Shown in pieces: positions 16,643 to 25,131 of a stretch of DNA of 64,000 bases. How positions within the stretch are numbered: position 1 is the first letter of the stretch; every line of letters starts with the position of its first letter. Under the pieces are notes generated by a model that saw nothing but the letters and a program-made list of their open reading frames with translations, searched no databases and was not told the origin of the DNA. The stretch comes from Pseudomonadota bacterium (lineage in GTDB: Bacteria; Pseudomonadota; Alphaproteobacteria; Acetobacterales; Acetobacteraceae): assembly GCA_021801255.1 (NCBI GenBank), contig JAJYYH010000037.1:1-64000 (forward strand). Direction: 5' to 3'. Made by a program: the position numbers and the translations under genes.

Positions 16643-16927
16643 TCAGCGCGGCGCGGATTTGCGGATCCAGAGGCGGGTGATGCCGTCTGACCCCAGCGCC
16701 ATATCCAAGATCTCATGGCCGAGAGAGGCGCTCGCGCGCGGCACGTTGGCAATGGGCTCCGCACCCTGCAGCAAAACCAGTAAAACCTGTCCGATTGGCA
16801 GCCGATCGAGCGCAAGACGGGTGCGGACAAAGGTCATCGGGCACGACTCTTGGCTGATATCGAGTGTCTGATGGGCGAGCAGCGCCCTCTGCTGGTCAGA
16901 ATCTTCAATCATCGCCCGAATATCCAT
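16643..16927 (-). CDS. TusA-family sulfurtransferase-like protein
   Basis: A 94-residue SirA/TusA-fold protein. The active-site motif is DISQESCPMTFVRTRLALDRL, with the Cys-Pro pair that carries persulfide in TusA proteins; GQVLLVLLQGAEPIANVPRA follows the usual fold. It may relay sulfur for tRNA thiolation or molybdenum cofactor chemistry, or regulate. It is divergent from mucR, and its coding start sits beside the putative mucR promoter. A general TusA-like label is safest. Confidence 0.82.
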   Translation of the reverse strand: MDIRAMIEDSDQQRALLAHQTLDISQESCPMTFVRTRLALDRLPIGQVLLVLLQGAEPIANVPRASASLGHEILDMALGSDGITRLWIRKSAPR

Positions 16928-16956
16928 TGCAGGCCAATGAGATTGTCATTTATATT
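16927..16956 (+). promoter_or_regulatory. Putative sigma70 promoter for mucR
   Basis: TTGCAG (16927-16932), an 18-base spacer and TATATT (16951-16956) match sigma70 hexamers and lie 31 bases before the mucR ATG, in a local AT-rich stretch. The ribosome site GGAGAGG follows. It overlaps the first codon of the divergent TusA-like gene. Confidence 0.5.
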
Positions 16957-16986
16957 CAAAAAACAATTACTCCCGGAGAGGAAAGA

Positions 16987-17397
16987 ATGATCGATTCAGA
17001 AGTAGACCCAGACGTTCTCGCGCTGACTGCGCAAATCGTCTCGGCGCATGTCTCCAACAATTCAGCATCCGTGGATTCGCTCGTGAACCTCATCCAGGAG
17101 GTGTACAAGACACTCGCGAATCTTGGCAAGGACCAGCCGGCACCAGAAAAATTGCAGCCGGCCGTGCCGATCAAGAAATCAGTGTTCGCTGATCATATTG
17201 TCTGCCTCGAGGATGGCAAGAAACTCAAGATGCTGCGCCGCCATCTGAAAACCGCCTATAACTTGACGCCCGAGCAGTATCGCGAACGCTGGGGCCTGCC
17301 GCAGGATTATCCCATGGTCGCGCCGAAATACGCCGAGCATCGCTCGAACCTTGCGAAGAAGATCGGCCTTGGCACCAAGTCGCGGGAGCAGCACTAA
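16987..17397 (+). CDS. mucR: MucR/Ros family zinc-finger transcriptional regulator
   Basis: A 136-residue Ros/MucR protein. The C-terminal zinc-finger domain shows VCLEDGKKLKMLRRHLKTAYNLTPEQYRERWGLPQDYPMVAPKYAEHRS, with Cys and the two His of the prokaryotic finger. MucR proteins are nucleoid-like regulators controlling envelope polysaccharide, motility and cell cycle genes in alphaproteobacteria. The ATG at 16987 follows GGAGAGG. mucR next to a fur homologue fits a conserved alphaproteobacterial gene order. Confidence 0.92.
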   Translation: MIDSEVDPDVLALTAQIVSAHVSNNSASVDSLVNLIQEVYKTLANLGKDQPAPEKLQPAVPIKKSVFADHIVCLEDGKKLKMLRRHLKTAYNLTPEQYRERWGLPQDYPMVAPKYAEHRSNLAKKIGLGTKSREQH

Positions 17398-17550
17398 AGG
17401 CGGTGGCGCCGGCTGCCCGGATCATCGCCGGAGATTCGACAGGAAGGGCCGGATCGGCTAACTGCGACGCCGTGAGAGCAAGGCCTCGCCCGGCCCGGCC
17501 ATGCAGGGTATGATCACGCGCGTCGCCCTCTTGACGAGAGCGGGCGGCCG

Positions 17551-18066
17551 ATGATCGAGGGTCCGATGGAATCGCGCATCGAGCGCTTATGCATTGAGCG
17601 AGGCCTGAAAATGACCGGCCAGCGCCGGATCATTGGGCGCGTCCTCACCGAGGCAACCGATCATCCCGATGTCGAGGAACTCTACCGCCGCGCCAGTGCG
17701 CTCGATGCCCGCATCTCGATCGCCACCGTCTATCGCACGGTGCGTCTGCTGGAGGAAAAAGGCATTCTTGAGCGCCGCGATTTTGGTGGCGGCCGCGCCC
17801 GCTACGAGGCGAGCGCCCAAGGCCATCATTATCATCTGATCGACGCCGAATCCGGCCGGGTGATCGAATTCGCCGACCCCGCGCTGGAGCGGCAATTGCA
17901 TCAGCTTGCCGCCCGCCTCGGCTTCGATCTGGTCTCGATGCGGCTCGAATTGTTTGGCCGCCGTAACACCGTGGCCGGCGAGGATCGCCCCGCCCACGCC
18001 GAGCGGCGCGAGACAGTGGCTAGGGATGAGCAAGGCAGCGCGCTCGGCGGCCTGCCGCGGCGCTGA
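17551..18066 (+). CDS. Fur-family metalloregulator
   Basis: A 171-residue Fur-superfamily protein. The winged helix is MTGQRRIIGRVLTEATDHPDVEELYRRA followed by ISIATVYRTVRLLEEKGIL; dimerisation domain begins at HHYHLIDAESGRVIEF. The usual HHDHLI metal motif has Tyr for Asp, and the paired CxxC cysteines of zinc-containing Fur are absent. That pattern is nearer alphaproteobacterial Fur/Mur proteins. It may sense iron or manganese. The C-terminal tail of about 25 residues is variable. It starts 150 bases after mucR. Confidence 0.85.
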   Translation: MIEGPMESRIERLCIERGLKMTGQRRIIGRVLTEATDHPDVEELYRRASALDARISIATVYRTVRLLEEKGILERRDFGGGRARYEASAQGHHYHLIDAESGRVIEFADPALERQLHQLAARLGFDLVSMRLELFGRRNTVAGEDRPAHAERRETVARDEQGSALGGLPRR

Positions 18067-18129
18067 ACGGCGCGGCGGGCGGACGGGGCAAGGCGGGCCC
18101 GGCGGGCGAAACAAGATGTGGAACCCTCA

Positions 18130-18960
18130 ATGACAGCGGAAGTGCCGATCCGGAGTGAGGCTGTGCATGGCTTTGGCGAACTGCGCAGCGGTCATCTCGG
18201 CGTGCGCCTGGCACGGACGGCTGGCGAGATCGACGCCCTGGAGGCGCTGCGCTTTCGCGTCTTTTTCGAGGAGATGGGGGCCTGCCCGGTGCCCGAAAGC
18301 GCCGCCCGTCACCGCGACCGTGACCGGTTCGACGCCGTCGCCGATCACCTGATCGTGATCGACCACGCGATCGGATCGGGGCCAGAGGGCGTGGTCGGCA
18401 CCTATCGGCTGATCCAACGCGAAGGCGCTGCCCGCGTCGGCGGCTTCTATTCGGCCGGTGAGTTTGATATCGCCCGTCTGGTCAGCTTTCCCGGCCGTAT
18501 TCTTGAACTCGGCCGCTCCTGTGTTGATGCCAGCTATCGCAGCAGCGCCGCCCTGCAACTCCTCTGGCGCGGCATCGCGGCTTATGTATTCCTGCACCAG
18601 ATCGACCTGATGTTCGGCTGCGCCAGCCTGCCCGGCACCGATCCGGACGCGCTCGCCCCGGAACTCACCTATCTCTATCTCAATCATCTCGCCCCGCCGG
18701 CGTTGCGGCCGCGCGCGCTTCCCGCCCGCCATGTCGAGATGCGCCGCTTCCCGGCGGCGAGCATCGATCCGCGCCGCATCGCCGCGCAATTGCCGCCGCT
18801 GATCAAGGGCTATCTCCGGCTCGGCGGGTTTGTCGGCGATGGCGCCGTGATCGATGCCGATTTCAACACCACCGACGTCATCGTGCTGGTGAAAACCGAT
18901 CTGGTGACCGACAAATATTATCGCCACTACGAGCGCCAGTTGCGCAACGCCCTCATCTGA
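18130..18960 (+). CDS. OlsB-like ornithine acyl-ACP N-acyltransferase
   Basis: A 276-residue GNAT-like acyltransferase: VRLARTAGEIDALEALRFRVFFEEMGA at the N-terminus, then DRFDAVADHLIVID, VVGTYRLIQREGA, ARLVSFPGRILELGRSCVDASYR and LMFGCASLPGTDP. These are features of OlsB, which acylates ornithine with 3-hydroxyacyl-ACP to form lyso-ornithine lipid. The follow-up enzyme OlsA is not in the window, so membership in the OlsB group is sure but substrate less so. An upstream GTG at 18118 is an alternative start. Confidence 0.82.
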   Translation: MTAEVPIRSEAVHGFGELRSGHLGVRLARTAGEIDALEALRFRVFFEEMGACPVPESAARHRDRDRFDAVADHLIVIDHAIGSGPEGVVGTYRLIQREGAARVGGFYSAGEFDIARLVSFPGRILELGRSCVDASYRSSAALQLLWRGIAAYVFLHQIDLMFGCASLPGTDPDALAPELTYLYLNHLAPPALRPRALPARHVEMRRFPAASIDPRRIAAQLPPLIKGYLRLGGFVGDGAVIDADFNTTDVIVLVKTDLVTDKYYRHYERQLRNALI

Positions 18961-18990
18961 TCCGGCGCGCGGCGTGGGAAGAAGGAAAAA

Positions 18991-19953
18991 ATGGCGCGTT
19001 TTCAGGTGATCATGACCGCTCCAGCGCTGGCCCCGGCGGCATGCCGGCTTTTAGAGGAGGCCGGCTGCGCGGTGCATATGATGGCGCCTTACCCGCGCGC
19101 GCCGGCGATCGCCGCGCTGGCGCGCGCGCTGCGGGCGGATGCCATTCTCTGCCGCCAGGGACAGGTGGATGCGCGGGTCATGGCGGCGGCGCCAAGCCTC
19201 AAGATCATCGCGCGCCACGGCGTCGGCGTCGATGAGGTGGATGTCGCGGCGGCACGGGCGCGCGGCATCATGGTAACCAACGCGCCGGGCTCGAACAGCG
19301 CCGCGGTCGCCGAGCATGCGCTGGCGCTGATCCTCGCCCTGGTCAAACAGCTCAAGCCGCTGGGGGCGGCGGTGGCGCAAGGGGGCTGGCGGGACGGGGC
19401 GAACGCGCCGGGAGATCTCGCGGGCAAGCGCTTAGGCCTCGTGGGTTTCGGTGCGATCGGCCAGGCGGTGGCACGGCTGGCGCTTGCCTTCGGGGTCGTG
19501 GTCAGTGCCTTTGATCCGACGGCGTCGCCGACGGTTCTGCCGGAAGTGCGGCGTGCCGCGGGGCTTGCCGATCTGCTCGGCGACAGCGATATCCTCTCGC
19601 TCCATTGCCCGCTAACTCCGGTGACCCATCATCTCATCGATGCCGCGGCCCTTGCGGCGCTCCCGTCCGGGGCGTTCGTCGTCAATACCGCGCGCGGTGG
19701 CCTGATCGACGAGGCGGCGCTGCGTGCCGCGCTCGATGCCGGTCATCTCGGCGGCGCTGCGCTCGATGTCTTCGAGTCCGAGCCGCCGTCGTCCTCCGAG
19801 CCCTTGCGCGATCATCCCCGCGTCCTGATCACGCCGCATGCCGCTGGCACGACGCCCGGCGCGCTGGAGCGGATGGGGGTCATGGCGGCCGAGTGTATCG
19901 CGGCCCGGCTTACTGGCGCCCCGGTTCCGCGCGAGCGGATCATTTGCGGCTGA
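18991..19953 (+). CDS. D-2-hydroxyacid dehydrogenase family protein
   Basis: A 320-residue NAD-dependent dehydrogenase of the phosphoglycerate/hydroxyacid family. The Rossmann motif is LGLVGFGAIGQAVARL; catalytic Arg is in VNTARGGLIDE, Glu in the GGAALDVFESEP segment and His in ITPHAAGTT. It lacks the C-terminal ACT domain of full SerA, so it may act on glyoxylate, hydroxypyruvate or another 2-keto acid. The stop overlaps the lnt start (TGATG). Substrate undetermined. Confidence 0.83.
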   Translation: MARFQVIMTAPALAPAACRLLEEAGCAVHMMAPYPRAPAIAALARALRADAILCRQGQVDARVMAAAPSLKIIARHGVGVDEVDVAAARARGIMVTNAPGSNSAAVAEHALALILALVKQLKPLGAAVAQGGWRDGANAPGDLAGKRLGLVGFGAIGQAVARLALAFGVVVSAFDPTASPTVLPEVRRAAGLADLLGDSDILSLHCPLTPVTHHLIDAAALAALPSGAFVVNTARGGLIDEAALRAALDAGHLGGAALDVFESEPPSSSEPLRDHPRVLITPHAAGTTPGALERMGVMAAECIAARLTGAPVPRERIICG

Positions 19954-21449
19954 TGGCATGGTGGCCATTTCTCGCCGCGCTTTTGCTCGGGGCGCTGGCG
20001 GCGGCGGCGCTGCCGCCGCTCGGTCTGGTTCCGCTCCTGCTTCTTGCCGTGCCCGGACTACTTTGGCTGGTGGCGCGGTGCGCCCGGGCGTCGGAGGTTT
20101 TCTGGCTCGGCTTCGCTTTTGGGTTTGGCCATCACCTTTTCGGCCTCTACTGGATCACCGAGGCCATTTTGATCGAGGCGGCGCAATTCTGGTGGTTCGT
20201 GCCACTCGCCGTGCCGGGGTTGGCGGCAATTCTCGCGCTTTTCATCGCCGTGCCGGTGATGCTCGCCTGGTATGCGGCTCCCGGCTGGCGGCGGGTGGTG
20301 ATGCTGGCGGCGGCCTGGACGCTCGCCGATCTCGCTCGCCAGTTCGTCGGCGGCGGTTTTCCCTGGAACCCCTGGGCCAGCGTCTGGGCGCTGCCGGGGG
20401 AGATCGGCACGGTGATGCTACAGCCCCTCGCCCTCATCGGCACTCCCGGCGTGACCGGGCTTACGGTGCTGCTCGCGGGCTTGCCGGCCCTCGGGAGGCG
20501 CGGCTGGATAGGGCTGGCGGCGGCGCTGCTGGCTTGGGCAGGGTTCGGCCTCTGGTGGCGCGCGGCACCCGAAGCGGCTCCGCCCGGCTTCACCGCTATC
20601 CTGGTGCAGGGCGACATCGCGGAGGGACAAAAATGGAGCGCCGAGAGGGCGCTCGAGATCTTCCGCCGCCATCTCGATCTCACACAGGAGGGGGTGTACC
20701 AGGCTGGGCCGGGGGCAAAACTGGTGATCTGGCCGGAGACCGCGAGCCCCTATCCACTGCTCGCCGATGCCGAGGCGCGCCGCGCCATCAGCGAGGCGGC
20801 GGGCGGGTCGCCGGCGCTGGTCGGCAGCGTGCGCTGGGGCGCGGATGGGCGGCCACGCAACAGCCTCATCGCCCTCGATGGCACGGGCGCGGTGGTCGGC
20901 GTCTATGACAAGTTTCACCTTGTTCCAGGCGGAGAATATCAGCCCGAGTGGCTGCCCTTGCCGGTGCAGATCGTGCCGGGCGGCGGCTTTGCGCCAGGAA
21001 AGGGGCCGCGAACGCTCACGCTTCCCGGTCTGCCGGCGGTTGGCCCGCTGATCTGCTATGAGGCGATCTATCCCCATCAGGTTGCCGATGAGCGGGCGCG
21101 GCCAGGGGTTTTGGTCAATGTCACCAACGATGCCTGGTTCGGCGATTCGAGCGGGCCACGCCAGCATCTCGCGGCCGCCAGGATGCGCGCCATCGAGGAG
21201 GGATTGCCGCTGCTGCGTGCCGCCAATACCGGGATCTCGGCAGCCTTCGATGGGCATGGCAGGGAGCTTGCGCGGCTAGGCCTGGACCGGCAGGGCGTGG
21301 TGACGATTCCTGTTCCAGGCGAATTGCCACCCCCACCTTTCGCGCAATTGGGTTTGTTCCTTCCATTCATGCTCGCTTTAGTCGCGGCAATGGTCACCTT
21401 TTCATGGAAAAATTCCTTTTTAAAAACTAAAAACCATACTATGATATGA
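19953..21449 (+). CDS. lnt: Apolipoprotein N-acyltransferase
   Basis: A 498-residue inner-membrane protein: about six N-terminal transmembrane segments (residues 1-210), a periplasmic nitrilase domain, and a last membrane helix (LGLFLPFMLALVAAMVTF). The catalytic triad is Glu262 (WPETASP), Lys320 (YDKFHLVPGGEY) and Cys368 (ICYEAIYP). Lnt adds the third acyl chain to lipoproteins. The ATG at 19953 lies in the previous stop codon, and an open frame upstream has no Lnt sequence. In many alphaproteobacteria an XRE gene and metK follow; here only the XRE gene does. Confidence 0.94.
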   Translation: MAWWPFLAALLLGALAAAALPPLGLVPLLLLAVPGLLWLVARCARASEVFWLGFAFGFGHHLFGLYWITEAILIEAAQFWWFVPLAVPGLAAILALFIAVPVMLAWYAAPGWRRVVMLAAAWTLADLARQFVGGGFPWNPWASVWALPGEIGTVMLQPLALIGTPGVTGLTVLLAGLPALGRRGWIGLAAALLAWAGFGLWWRAAPEAAPPGFTAILVQGDIAEGQKWSAERALEIFRRHLDLTQEGVYQAGPGAKLVIWPETASPYPLLADAEARRAISEAAGGSPALVGSVRWGADGRPRNSLIALDGTGAVVGVYDKFHLVPGGEYQPEWLPLPVQIVPGGGFAPGKGPRTLTLPGLPAVGPLICYEAIYPHQVADERARPGVLVNVTNDAWFGDSSGPRQHLAAARMRAIEEGLPLLRAANTGISAAFDGHGRELARLGLDRQGVVTIPVPGELPPPPFAQLGLFLPFMLALVAAMVTFSWKNSFLKTKNHTMI

Positions 21450-21492
21450 GATCGATTTTTATCATTAATTTTCCCTGAATTAAACGTAAGTG

Positions 21493-21521
21493 TTGACGAT
21501 CCTGGGTTGTGCTGTTAACAG
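21493..21521 (+). promoter_or_regulatory. Putative sigma70 promoter for the XRE gene
   Basis: TTGACG (21493-21498), a 17-base spacer and TAACAG (21516-21521) form a plausible promoter 93 bases before the ATG at 21615. The -35 box is good, the -10 box weak. The leader between has no recognised riboswitch. Confidence 0.42.
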
Positions 21522-21614
21522 AGGGTTCACGATTTTAATGACAGCCGGTGGGGATCGCCGCCGGCCGAAAGTGGATCGCCGAAGATCGTCTCCCAAACCA
21601 GGAGTGCCCCAGGA

Positions 21615-22070
21615 ATGCCGTCAGATGAAACGCCCGGACACGTCGAAAAAGACGGCAAGCCAAGCCCGATCGACATCCATGTCGGCGCGCGCATCCGACT
21701 GCGCCGCACGCTGCTTGGCATGTCGCAGGAACGCCTCGGCGACGCTCTCGGCCTGACCTTCCAGCAGGTGCAGAAATACGAGCGCGGCGCGAACCGGGTC
21801 GGCGCCTCGCGCCTCTTCGATCTCGCCCGCGTGCTCGACGTGCCAATCAGCTTTTTCTTCGACGACATGCCGGAGCCGCTCGCCACCACCTACAGCTCGC
21901 CCGCCGCCCGCCGCGCCCTCGGTTTCGCCGAGGCGCAGGAAGGTTTCGGCGACGATACCATGTCGCGCCGCGAAACCCTCGAACTGGTACGCGCCTATTA
22001 TCGCATCACCGACCCGGCAGTGCGCAAGCGTGTCTTCGAGCTGATTAAATCGTTGACCCCGGAGAGCTGA
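21615..22070 (+). CDS. XRE-family HTH regulator of the lnt-metK neighbourhood type
   Basis: A 151-residue Cro/CI-type regulator. The HTH spans about residues 20-80: IDIHVGARIRLRRTLLGMSQ, LGDALGLTFQQVQKYERGAN, SRLFDLARVLDVPISFFFDD. The C-terminal part (TLELVRAYYRITDPAVRKRVFELIKSL) is a helical domain typical of a widespread alphaproteobacterial regulator often encoded between lnt and metK. Here metK is missing downstream. It is a paralogue of the protein encoded at 9101. Targets unknown. Confidence 0.87.
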   Translation: MPSDETPGHVEKDGKPSPIDIHVGARIRLRRTLLGMSQERLGDALGLTFQQVQKYERGANRVGASRLFDLARVLDVPISFFFDDMPEPLATTYSSPAARRALGFAEAQEGFGDDTMSRRETLELVRAYYRITDPAVRKRVFELIKSLTPES

Positions 22071-22152
22071 TCCCGCCCTCGGGCGTCGGCTTTTCTATTC
22101 GGCAAAATTGCGCCAGAGTTTCGCCTTGGGGAAAAACCAGGGGAAACGTGCC

Positions 22153-23550
22153 ATGGGCATCACTGCCGATCTTTCCGCTTTCACTGCCGCCATCCGGCTC
22201 GACCGTTTGCCGCCCGAAGTGGTCGTGCGCGCCCGGCTGTTGCTGCTTGATCTCGTCGGCAACATCGTCCGCGCCCGCCACGATGCCGAGAGCACCCCCG
22301 CCTTGCTCGCCGCGACCCGCGCGCTCGGGCTTGCCGCCGGCAATGCCGGAGTGTTCGGCTGCTCGGCGCGCTACACCCCGGCGGGGGCCGCGCTGCTCAA
22401 CGGTGCGCTCGGCCATTCGCTCGATTTCGACGATACCCATGCCGGCGGCTCGCTGCATCCCGGCGCCCCGGTCATTCCCGCCGCCCTCGCCGCGGCCGAG
22501 ATGGTGGGTGCCAGCGGCGCCGAGACGCTGGCGGCGATCATCGCCGGCTATGAGGTCACCTGCCGCATTGCCCTCGCTTTGCCGGCCGGCGCGCATTACG
22601 CGCGCGGCTTCCACCCCAGCGCGACCTGCGGCGCTTTTGGCGCGGCGGCGGCGGCGGCGCGCGTCTTCGGGCTCGATACGGCGGGCGTCGCCTCGGCGCT
22701 CGGCATCGCGCTGAGCCAAACCGCCGGCAGCCTGCAATTTCTCGCCAACGGCGCTTGGACCAAGCGCTTTCAGGTCGGCTGGGCAGCGATGGCCGGGCTC
22801 ACCGCGGGCGCTCTCGCGCGCGAGGAGTTCAAGGGCGCGGCCGAGGCGCTGGAAGGCCGGCATGGCTTCCTCGCGGCCTATGCCCCTTCGCCCGAGCCGG
22901 AGCGCGCGGTGGTCGGGCTCGGGGTCGAATTCGAGCTGATGCGCACCGCCGTCAAACCCTACCCCTCCTGCCGCTATGGCCACGCCGGGATCGACGCGGC
23001 GCTGGCGCTGCGCGCCGAACACGACCTCAAACCGGCGGAAATCACCGCCGTCACGCTCGGCCTGTCGCAGGCCGGGATGCTGCTGATCGGTCAGCCACTG
23101 GCGCAGAAGCAGAATCCGCGAAATGTCGTCGATGGCCAGTTCAGCGGCCCCTTCGTCATCGCCTGCGCGCTTGCCAGCGGGGCGATGGGCTGGGACAGCT
23201 ATCGCCTGCTCGACGACCCCGTGGTGCGCGCCCTGATGGCCAAGGTCGTTTGCCGAGCCGATCCCGAGATCGAGGCGGTTTTCCCGCGCTACATGGCGGG
23301 CAAGCTTACCATCGCCGCGCGCGGCGAGGAATTCACCCGCACCATTGTCGTCGCCAAGGGAGAGCCCGAGAATTTCCTCACCGAGGCCGAGCTGCGCGCC
23401 AAATTCACCGGCCTCGCCGAGGCGGTGTTGGGGCGCGAGCGCAGCGCGCGGCTGGCGGACGCGGTTCTCTCCATCGATCGCGCCGGTGAGGTCGCGGGGC
23501 TGATGCGGCTCGCGGCGCCGCTGATGTCGGCCCGCCTCGCTGGCGATTAA
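22153..23550 (+). CDS. MmgE/PrpD family protein
   Basis: A 465-residue MmgE/PrpD protein: LLLDLVGNIVRARHDAES, then ALLNGALGHSLDFDDTHAGGSLHPGAPVIPAALAAAE, the active-site region of the family, and KPYPSCRYGHAGIDAA in the second domain. Members include 2-methylcitrate dehydratase, aconitate decarboxylase and epimerases; no propionate genes are adjacent, so the substrate is open. It faces a TcuA-like flavoprotein gene end to end, hinting at tricarboxylate chemistry. The ATG at 22153 follows an AGGGGAA site. Confidence 0.85.
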   Translation: MGITADLSAFTAAIRLDRLPPEVVVRARLLLLDLVGNIVRARHDAESTPALLAATRALGLAAGNAGVFGCSARYTPAGAALLNGALGHSLDFDDTHAGGSLHPGAPVIPAALAAAEMVGASGAETLAAIIAGYEVTCRIALALPAGAHYARGFHPSATCGAFGAAAAAARVFGLDTAGVASALGIALSQTAGSLQFLANGAWTKRFQVGWAAMAGLTAGALAREEFKGAAEALEGRHGFLAAYAPSPEPERAVVGLGVEFELMRTAVKPYPSCRYGHAGIDAALALRAEHDLKPAEITAVTLGLSQAGMLLIGQPLAQKQNPRNVVDGQFSGPFVIACALASGAMGWDSYRLLDDPVVRALMAKVVCRADPEIEAVFPRYMAGKLTIAARGEEFTRTIVVAKGEPENFLTEAELRAKFTGLAEAVLGRERSARLADAVLSIDRAGEVAGLMRLAAPLMSARLAGD

Positions 23551-23551
23551 T

Positions 23552-23599
23552 CCCAGCCGCGCCGGCGCCGATCACCGCGACGTCGGCGCACTCGGGCAT
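23552..23599 (-). pseudogene. N-terminal stub of a second FAD/NAD(P)-binding oxidoreductase
   Basis: Starting in the stop codon of the TcuA-like gene (TGATG), 16 codons read MPECADVAVIGAGAAG, a textbook dinucleotide-binding start with GxGxxG. The reading then enters the antisense of the MmgE/PrpD gene and loses all family sequence. I read it as the stump left when a deletion or rearrangement removed the rest of a flavoprotein gene that was once co-translated with the TcuA-like gene. Confidence 0.55.
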
Positions 23600-25131
23600 C
23601 AGGCGAGGCTGGAGGTGGGAAGCAAGGCCGCGGGTTCGTTGTGACGCAACGCCGGCAGATCGGCGCTCGCCGTGGTGCCGGCGAGCTTGCCGAACACGGC
23701 GCCGCTCATGAGCCCGGTGCCGCCCGGGTAGTTGAAATAAAAGAGGCCGCCGACCAGTTCGCCCGCCGCATAAAGCCCCGGAATCGGGCGGAGATCCTGA
23801 TCGAGCACGCGCGCCCCGGCATCGATGCGCAGGCCGCCGAAGGTGAAGGTAATGCCGCAGCCGACCTGATAGGCCTCGAACGGCGGGTCTTCGAGCGGAT
23901 TGGCCCAATTGCTCTTGGGCACGGCAAGGCCTTCGGTGCGGCGCCCGTCCTTGACATTGGGGTTGAACGGAATGTCGCGCCGGATAGCGGCGTTATAGGC
24001 GCGGATTCCGGCGAGAAACGCGGCGGCGTCGACGCCGTCGAGCTGGGGCGCGAGGGCCTCCAGCGTCTCCGCCCGCCGCTTCGTCACCTGCCGGATACGG
24101 TATTCGTCGCGCAGCAGGTGCAGAACCTTGGCATCGAAGATCTGCCAGGCGAAATTGCCCGGTTGGGCGAGAATGACGCGGCCATATTTGGCGTAGGTGT
24201 AGTTGCGGAAATCGGCGCCCTCATCGACGAAGCGCCGGCCAGCGGCGTTCACCATCACCCCGAACGGGTAGGAATGTTTCTGAAACCCGTCCCCGACCGC
24301 GAGATCGCCGAATTCCGGGGCGTTGAAATCCCAGCCCACGGCGTGGCAGCCCGACCAGTTGCCGGCCGGCGCGGCACCGATCGCGAGGGCCATCTTGATG
24401 CCGTCGCCGCCATTGAAGCGCGCGCCGCGGACCTTGGCCAATTCCCAGCCCGGGCCGAGATAGCGCGTGCGCATCTCGGGGTCGGCCTCGAAGCCGCCGC
24501 TGGCCAGAATGACCGTCGCGCCGCCGAGAAGATAGCGCCGCGCCGGCGTCTTGACCTCGACGCCCCGCACCGCGCGGCCGTCATAGAGCAGGCGGACGGC
24601 GCGGCTCTCATAGCGGATATCGATCCCCTGCGCCCGACAGGCGGCGGTCAGCGCCGCGACCAGCCCCGGCCCGCCGCCCCAGGCTTCGACCGTGAGGCCG
24701 CCCCAGAATTTGAATTTTCCGTCGACCTTGAACGCCTGGCGGCTATAGATCGGCTGAAACCGCACGCCTTTGTCGCGCATCCAGCGGAGCGTCGGGAAAC
24801 TCGACCGCACCAGCGTCTCGCAGAGCGCAGGGTCGGTGCGGTTTTGCGTCACGCGGAACATGTCGTCGAAGAATTGATCCTCGGTATAGGTGCCGAAATC
24901 GGTGCGGGCGATCTCGTCATCGCTGAGATCGGGCATGACGGCGCGAAGATCCTCGACGCCGCGATAGGCAAAACGGATGGCGCCGGCGGTGAACGCGCTG
25001 TTGCCGCCGGCCTCGGCCTCCGGCGCGCGTTCGAGCACCACGACCCGAGCGCCACTCTCCGCCGCCGCCAGCGCCGCACACAGCGCCGCGTTACCGCCCC
25101 CGACAACGATCACATCCGCTGCTTCGCTCAC
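23599..25131 (-). CDS. TcuA-like FAD-dependent tricarballylate dehydrogenase
   Basis: A 510-residue flavoprotein of the fumarate reductase/succinate dehydrogenase type. FAD binding: ADVIVVGGGNAALCAALAAAESGARVVVLE; then GGNSAFTAGAIRFAYRG; C-terminal FAD loop GLYAAGELVGGLFYFNYPGGTGLMSGAVFG. These match tricarballylate dehydrogenase TcuA, which oxidises tricarballylate to cis-aconitate. The partners TcuB and TcuC are not adjacent, so related 3-ketosteroid or fumarate-type activity is possible. The start at 25131 precedes a gene-poor region. Confidence 0.8.
   Translation of the reverse strand: MSEAADVIVVGGGNAALCAALAAAESGARVVVLERAPEAEAGGNSAFTAGAIRFAYRGVEDLRAVMPDLSDDEIARTDFGTYTEDQFFDDMFRVTQNRTDPALCETLVRSSFPTLRWMRDKGVRFQPIYSRQAFKVDGKFKFWGGLTVEAWGGGPGLVAALTAACRAQGIDIRYESRAVRLLYDGRAVRGVEVKTPARRYLLGGATVILASGGFEADPEMRTRYLGPGWELAKVRGARFNGGDGIKMALAIGAAPAGNWSGCHAVGWDFNAPEFGDLAVGDGFQKHSYPFGVMVNAAGRRFVDEGADFRNYTYAKYGRVILAQPGNFAWQIFDAKVLHLLRDEYRIRQVTKRRAETLEALAPQLDGVDAAAFLAGIRAYNAAIRRDIPFNPNVKDGRRTEGLAVPKSNWANPLEDPPFEAYQVGCGITFTFGGLRIDAGARVLDQDLRPIPGLYAAGELVGGLFYFNYPGGTGLMSGAVFGKLAGTTASADLPALRHNEPAALLPTSSLA

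Noticed and set aside
21450-21614. SAM riboswitch in the leader of the XRE gene (metK neighbourhood)
   Set aside because: No SAM-II or similar pattern is seen; only a promoter-like pair.
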